From positions 1-9,982 of the forward strand of contig JAISDH010000133.1 in NCBI GenBank assembly GCA_031264975.1: a stretch of 9,982 nt of DNA, given 5' to 3'. Made by a program: the position numbers and the translations under genes. Position 1 is the stretch's first letter, and the number at the start of each line of letters is the position of its first letter. The DNA comes from Bacteroidales bacterium. Lineage in GTDB: Bacteria > Bacteroidota > Bacteroidia > Bacteroidales > WCHB1-69. This document shows, piece by piece, positions 6,709 to 9,982 of this stretch. The notes below the pieces were generated by a model. That model searched no databases and was not told the DNA's origin. It saw only the letters and a list, made by a program, of their open reading frames with translations.

Positions 6709-7371
6709 ATGAGAAAAATAATTATTATTACCCTGACATTGATAGCAATTAAAACATACGGACAAAATCATTACCTCGGAGTAGACGCAGGGCTCCATTT
6801 TGCGGGAATGGCTTCAAAAGACTTTAAACCCAGCTTCAAAACCGCTTTTGCAGGCGGACTGACGTATGAATATTTTTTCAGTAAACATATTTCCGTTGGC
6901 GCTGGAGCAGTGTACAGTATGAGCGGTTTTTCTACAAAGAACCCCATAGACAGTGCGGGGAGAAAATCTAAAACTAATTTTGACTACCTGACAATTCCTT
7001 TGAAGTTCGGATTTGTTTTGGGAGACAAATTTTTTGGTTTTGTCAAAGTTGGGTTGATTCCGGCTATATTAATTCAGGCTAAAGAAGTCGTTCCCCAATA
7101 TAACAACGGTGAGTTTATTGAAAATGAGACGACATATTTAACAAATAAAGTCCGAAAAATGGATATTGGCGGCGTCATCGAATTGGGCGGCGGCTACAAT
7201 GTCTCTGAACGGTGCAAAATAAAATTATCCCTTGCCTATCATCATAGTTTTTCGTCTGTTACAACCGATAACTATTACTCAAAAACAACGATGCGAAACA
7301 GAGGCATAAATCTTTCTTTGGGATTGTCTTGGGCTTTGAGCAGCAAACCGCTTGAGGATGAATACGAATAG
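6709..7371 (+). CDS. Secreted PorT-like outer-membrane beta-barrel protein
   Basis: A 220-residue protein starting with a Sec signal peptide: MRK, a hydrophobic core IIIITLTLIAI, then a likely signal peptidase I cleavage after TYG or TYGQ near residue 19. The mature part alternates amphipathic strands and turns, with glycine- and aromatic-rich segments such as YLGVDAGLHFAG, GGLTYEYFFSKHISVGAGA, FDYLTIPLKFGFVLG and the final INLSLGLSWALSS. This matches the small 8-strand-type barrels annotated as porin family or OMP_b-brl_2/PorT proteins in Bacteroidetes. The specific role is unknown; relatives include structural barrels and components of gliding or secretion machinery. The ATG at 6709 was chosen over an in-frame ATG at 6529 because only the shorter form begins with a signal peptide. 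The last strand is followed by an acidic tail PLEDEYE, so the C terminus is not the usual terminal aromatic. Ddl follows 67 bp downstream on the same strand. Confidence 0.8.
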   Translation: MRKIIIITLTLIAIKTYGQNHYLGVDAGLHFAGMASKDFKPSFKTAFAGGLTYEYFFSKHISVGAGAVYSMSGFSTKNPIDSAGRKSKTNFDYLTIPLKFGFVLGDKFFGFVKVGLIPAILIQAKEVVPQYNNGEFIENETTYLTNKVRKMDIGGVIELGGGYNVSERCKIKLSLAYHHSFSSVTTDNYYSKTTMRNRGINLSLGLSWALSSKPLEDEYE

Positions 7372-7438
7372 GTTGCAGCGGTCGTTATTTTGGAAAAAGT
7401 CTTGGCGCAAGTCATAAAATAAAACAATAATCATTATT

Positions 7439-8446
7439 ATGAAGAAAAATATCGCAGTGATTACCGGTGGAAATTCGGGGGAGTACGAAATATCTCTTAA
7501 AAGCGGACAAAATATTATAAAGAACTTGAATGCAAATCTCTATTCTGTTTTTCCAATTCACCTTCGGTACGGCGACTGGACGTATACGCATCCGGATTCT
7601 ACAATATATACGGTTGATAGAAATGATTTTACGATTACCATTGACGGGAATAAGGTATTTTTTGATTGTGTCTTTATCGCTATTCACGGCGACCCGGGGG
7701 AAAATGGTAAATTGCAGAGTTACTTTGAAATGCTGAACATTCCATACGTGGGTTCTAACTCGGCAGTTTCTTTGTTGACGTTTCATAAAGAGTTTTGTAA
7801 CAGGGTAGTATCTTCGCATGGGATAAAAACGGCAACTTCGGTCTCTTTATTTAAGGAGGAGGCGATTGATGAAGAGAAAATTTTGTCGATAGTTGGACTT
7901 CCCTGTTTTGTAAAGCCGTGTAATTCAGGGTCAAGTGTTGGGATGTCGAAAGTAAAGCGAAAGGAGGAGTTGGCAGACGCTTTGCAGAAGGCGTTTAAAC
8001 ATGATAACCAATTGTTAATTGAACAATTTATAGAGGGAAGAGAAATTACGTGCGGCGTGATGAAGATAAAGAACAAGATAGAGGCATTGGCGGTTACCGA
8101 AATTGTCAGTAAGAGAGAATATTTCGACCTTGAGGCAAAGTATGACCCAAATCTTGCCGATGAAATTACTCCCGCCCCAATCCCTTCCCATATAGAAACG
8201 CTGTGTATGAAGACTTCGGAAAAGATTTATCAGTTTTTGGGCTGTAAGGGGATTACGCGGTCGGATTATATTTATAATGAGACGGGGCTGTATTTCATTG
8301 AGATAAATACAATTCCCGGTCAGACCAATGAAAGTATTATTCCCAAGCAGTTACGCTATTTAGGGTTGGATTTTTCTCAATTGTGCACTTCGTTTATCGA
8401 AGAGGCGATTTCGGAAAATAAAAAGGCGACCAATGACTTGGGATAA
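7439..8446 (+). CDS. ddl: D-alanine-D-alanine ligase
   Basis: A 335-residue ATP-grasp enzyme that joins two D-alanines to make the dipeptide for peptidoglycan precursors in the cytoplasm. The N-terminal domain has GGNSGEYEISLKSG (10-23), where Glu17 corresponds to E. coli DdlB Glu15, and HGDPGENGKLQ (83-93). The ATP-grasp domain has FVKP with Lys159, the serine loop NSGSSVGM (162-169), EQFIEGREIT (195-204), the omega-loop EYFDLEAKY (227-235) and C-terminal FIEINTIPGQTNESIIP (286-302) with metal ligands Glu288 and Asn290. Lys234 and Tyr235 align with DdlB Lys215 and Tyr216; keeping Tyr there indicates D-Ala rather than D-lactate as second substrate, so this is a housekeeping ligase and not a VanA-type resistance enzyme. 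Two DdlB tyrosines in the same loop are replaced by Phe229 and Leu231. The start is preceded directly by a perfect AT-only palindrome (7426-7438). Its 3' end overlaps the DUF1848 gene by 14 nt. Confidence 0.95.
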   Translation: MKKNIAVITGGNSGEYEISLKSGQNIIKNLNANLYSVFPIHLRYGDWTYTHPDSTIYTVDRNDFTITIDGNKVFFDCVFIAIHGDPGENGKLQSYFEMLNIPYVGSNSAVSLLTFHKEFCNRVVSSHGIKTATSVSLFKEEAIDEEKILSIVGLPCFVKPCNSGSSVGMSKVKRKEELADALQKAFKHDNQLLIEQFIEGREITCGVMKIKNKIEALAVTEIVSKREYFDLEAKYDPNLADEITPAPIPSHIETLCMKTSEKIYQFLGCKGITRSDYIYNETGLYFIEINTIPGQTNESIIPKQLRYLGLDFSQLCTSFIEEAISENKKATNDLG

Positions 8447-9446
8447 AGTACAAATTACGAATGATTTCGGGGAACCGGTACAGGCTTTGGCGCCTGTTAT
8501 TATTTCTGCAAGTCGTGCGACAGATATTCCGGCTTTTTATTCCGATTGGTTCTTTCATCGTTTGAAGACGGGGCATTCTCTACATTTGAATCCGTTTAAT
8601 GGGAAAAAGAATTACATATCGTATAAAAATGTTCGTTTAATTGTTTTTTGGTCAAAGAACCCGCAACCGCTTTTATCCTCTTTGGACTATCTCAAAGAAA
8701 GGTCTATTAATTATTATATCCATTTTACTCTAAACGATTATGAGAATGAACAATTTGAACCGGGCATACCTTCGTTAACTTCCCGTCTTGATACTTTCAA
8801 ACGACTGGTTGATAAAGCGGGATTTGGTAAGGTGATTTGGCGATTCGACCCGCTTATTCTCACACATTCTCTGTCTGTTGAGGATTTACTGTATCGGATT
8901 GAGTATATAGGAGATAGACTTTATGGATATACAGAAAAATTAGTCTTTAGCTTTGCTGATATACAGGAATATCCAAGAGTTAAACAGAATTTACGGAAAA
9001 ATAACATTCATTACTCTGATTTCTTACCACAAGATCTTGATTTCTTAGCGAGCGAACTTTGTAATTTAAACAAAATGTGGAAGTATACCATTGCCACTTG
9101 CGCAGAGCAAATCAATTTCAGTCAGCAGCATATACAATTCAATAAATGTATTGACGATGACCTCATTATAAAGTATTTTTCCGACGACAAACTATTGATG
9201 AACTACTTAGGCATCCAAATCGTTGACGACAACTTATTTTCTGCGGAAACCCCCACGATAAAAAAGACGAAACGCAACAAAGATAAGGGTCAAAGACGTT
9301 TTTGTAACTGTATCATCAGTAAGGATATAGGCGAATATTCTACCTGTCCGCACGGCTGTCTTTATTGTTACGCCAACACTTCTGCCGAAAGGGCAATGGA
9401 TAATTATAATGAACATACAAAAAAACCTTTTTCCGAAATGATTTAA
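8433..9446 (+). CDS. DUF1848 family protein with C-terminal radical-SAM-like cysteine cluster
   Basis: A 337-residue protein of a conserved but functionally unassigned family. Recognisable segments are APVIISASRATDIPAFY (20-36), NPFNG (53-57), RLIVFWSKNP (68-77), HFTLNDYE (97-104), VIWRFDPLILT (134-144), LVFSFADI (170-177), and the C-terminal RRFCNCIISKDIG (288-300) followed by CPHGCLYCYAN (305-315). Cys305, Cys309 and Cys312 have the CX3CX2C spacing of the radical SAM iron-sulfur site, although at the opposite end of the protein from normal. Cys291 and Cys293 add two more potential ligands. Binding of a [4Fe-4S] cluster is therefore likely; reaction and substrate are unknown. The start overlaps ddl by 14 nt in another frame, and the N-terminal residues fit the family, so this start is likely right and translation may be coupled to ddl. 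The gene is complete. I see no functional logic linking it to cell-wall synthesis beyond co-transcription. Confidence 0.9.
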   Translation: MTWDKVQITNDFGEPVQALAPVIISASRATDIPAFYSDWFFHRLKTGHSLHLNPFNGKKNYISYKNVRLIVFWSKNPQPLLSSLDYLKERSINYYIHFTLNDYENEQFEPGIPSLTSRLDTFKRLVDKAGFGKVIWRFDPLILTHSLSVEDLLYRIEYIGDRLYGYTEKLVFSFADIQEYPRVKQNLRKNNIHYSDFLPQDLDFLASELCNLNKMWKYTIATCAEQINFSQQHIQFNKCIDDDLIIKYFSDDKLLMNYLGIQIVDDNLFSAETPTIKKTKRNKDKGQRRFCNCIISKDIGEYSTCPHGCLYCYANTSAERAMDNYNEHTKKPFSEMI

Positions 9447-9494
9447 TTTAAGGAGGGAAGGTGTAAGACATAGAAGGTAGGAAACATAATCGTA

Positions 9495-9515
9495 GGGGCG
9501 AATTGCATTCGCCCT
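9495..9515. repeat. REP-like hairpin element after the DUF1848 gene
   Basis: GGGCGAAT (9496-9503) and ATTCGCCC (9507-9514) form an 8-bp perfect stem with a TGC loop, extended by one G-T wobble. No T-run follows on either strand, so it is not a standard terminator. It resembles dispersed palindromes found between Bacteroidetes genes and is similar in build to the hairpins at 65-397, but its sequence is different. Confidence 0.7.
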
Positions 9516-9517
9516 CC

Positions 9518-9629
9518 ATAGAACGTTATTTACCATTTATAAAACATCATTCGCCCTTCATAGAACGTCATTCGTCTTTCATAAAACGTCATTCGTCCTT
9601 TATAAAACGTCATTCATCATTCATAAACC
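9518..9629 (+). repeat. Tandem array of five 21-bp repeats plus a partial sixth
   Basis: Units occupy 9518-9538, 9539-9559, 9560-9580, 9581-9601 and 9602-9622, with a partial unit ATAAACC at 9623-9629. Each begins ATAAAAC or ATAGAAC, carries a core related to GTCATTCG in the middle, and ends in a pyrimidine-rich YYTTY segment. The first unit is the most diverged. Units are directly abutting without spacers. The second half of the block just before the array (9506-9517, which is the right arm of the preceding hairpin plus a few bases) matches the second half of unit 2 at 11 of 12 positions, so the array probably grew from the hairpin arm by duplication. Confidence 0.85.
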
Positions 9630-9857
9630 AAAAAAATAATAGGGGTTAACATTATTTTCTTTTAACAAACAAAAAACAATATTTTCCTGAACTACTTTAA
9701 TCAAAAGGTTGAGGATATGAAAAAAGGGGGGTTGATAAATTTTTCTATTGATTTGTTTTCTTTGATAAATTTTGAGTACTTTTGCAACTAATAATTATAC
9801 ATAAAAGATATTCCCGTCAATAACGATTATCTATATATCAAACAAATAATAATTGAC
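9630..9857. other. A/T-rich leader region upstream of the MerR-type gene
   Basis: About 230 non-coding bases, very A/T-rich. It contains a pair of short inverted repeats (GTTAA and TTAAC around 9646-9668), a G6 run near 9726-9731 and the promoter described separately. The distance from the -7 element to the start codon is about 73 bp, leaving a leader of roughly 65 nt in which I recognise no riboswitch or attenuator. Confidence 0.5.
9753..9784 (+). promoter_or_regulatory. Bacteroidetes promoter for the MerR-type gene
   Basis: TACTTTTG at 9777-9784 is a perfect TAnnTTTG -7 element. A TTG at 9753-9755 (part of TTTG) lies 21 bp upstream, within the accepted spacing for the -33 element. The strand and position fit the MerR-type gene starting at 9858. 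Confidence 0.6.
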
Positions 9858-9982
9858 ATGAAAAAGCTAAAATCAGACGAAAAAATGTTTTTTTCTATCG
9901 GAGAAGTTGCTGAAAAGTTTAACGTAAATACGTCTCTTATCCGCTTCTGGGAGAAGGAATTTGACTGCATAAAACCTTATAA
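9858..9982 (+). CDS. MerR-family transcriptional regulator, 5' end only
   Basis: Only the first 41 codons are in the window; the gene continues past its edge. After a short charged leader (MKKLKSDEKM), the sequence FFSIGEVAEKFNVNTSLIRFWEKEF matches the start of a MerR winged helix-turn-helix: SIGEVAEKFNV is the first helix-turn-helix, and SLIRFWEKEF is the recognition helix with the RxWE signature usual in Bacteroidetes members. The effector domain, and so the signal sensed, is not visible. It may start at the ATG at 9858 or at the internal Met10 (9885), which would still leave a complete DNA-binding domain. A strong promoter match lies upstream at 9753-9784. Confidence 0.85.
   Translation, partial: MKKLKSDEKMFFSIGEVAEKFNVNTSLIRFWEKEFDCIKPY

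Noticed and set aside
7439..8446. Possible vancomycin-resistance D-Ala:D-Lac ligase
   Set aside because: Lys234-Tyr235 in the omega loop match the D-Ala-D-Ala ligase type, and there are no vanH, vanX or regulator genes nearby.
9496..9514. Hairpin as terminator of the ddl/DUF1848 unit
   Set aside because: The stem is strong but no T-run follows on the plus strand; the sequence after it is CCATAGAACG.
9518..9629. Possible CRISPR array
   Set aside because: The 21-bp units abut directly with no spacers and diverge among themselves, and there are no cas genes in the window.

Overview
The window reads as a chromosomal segment from a low-GC member of the Bacteroidetes, probably Bacteroidales. The evidence is: start codons preceded by A/T-rich sequence with no clear Shine-Dalgarno; two matches to the Bacteroidetes -7 element TAnnTTTG at plausible promoter positions; a small PorT-like outer-membrane beta-barrel; a DUF1848 protein; and O-antigen ligase-like and S41 protease sequences of the Bacteroidetes type. 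No species can be named from the sequence alone.

Layout. Bases 1-772 are non-coding and carry a mirrored cluster of short palindromes (65-397) and a separate 10-bp inverted repeat (428-460). Bases 773-4032 hold a minus-strand pair: an S41 carboxyl-terminal processing protease followed by an O-antigen ligase/polymerase-like membrane protein, overlapping by one base (TAATG). Bases 4033-4440 form a spacer with two oppositely oriented arrays of a degenerate 8-bp repeat. Bases 4441-6375 hold a second minus-strand pair: a classical short-chain dehydrogenase followed 12 bp later by a two-part GNAT-fold protein resembling the YghO-like family. A good -7 promoter element sits at 6417-6424. Bases 6425-6708 separate divergent transcription units. 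The plus strand then carries a secreted beta-barrel protein (6709-7371), D-alanine-D-alanine ligase (7439-8446), a DUF1848 protein overlapping it by 14 nt (8433-9446), a repeat-rich spacer (9447-9857) with a hairpin and five 21-bp tandem repeats, and the 5' end of a MerR-family regulator cut by the window edge.

Function. Much of the content concerns the cell envelope: peptidoglycan precursor synthesis (Ddl), periplasmic proteolysis (S41 protease), polysaccharide ligation or polymerisation, and an outer-membrane barrel. The dehydrogenase and GNAT pair could be lipid-modifying enzymes; a role in sphingolipid (ceramide) synthesis is a testable hypothesis, not something the sequence proves. No phage, plasmid, transposase, CRISPR, rRNA or tRNA gene was seen. 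The most unusual material is in the intergenic repeats rather than in the coding genes.
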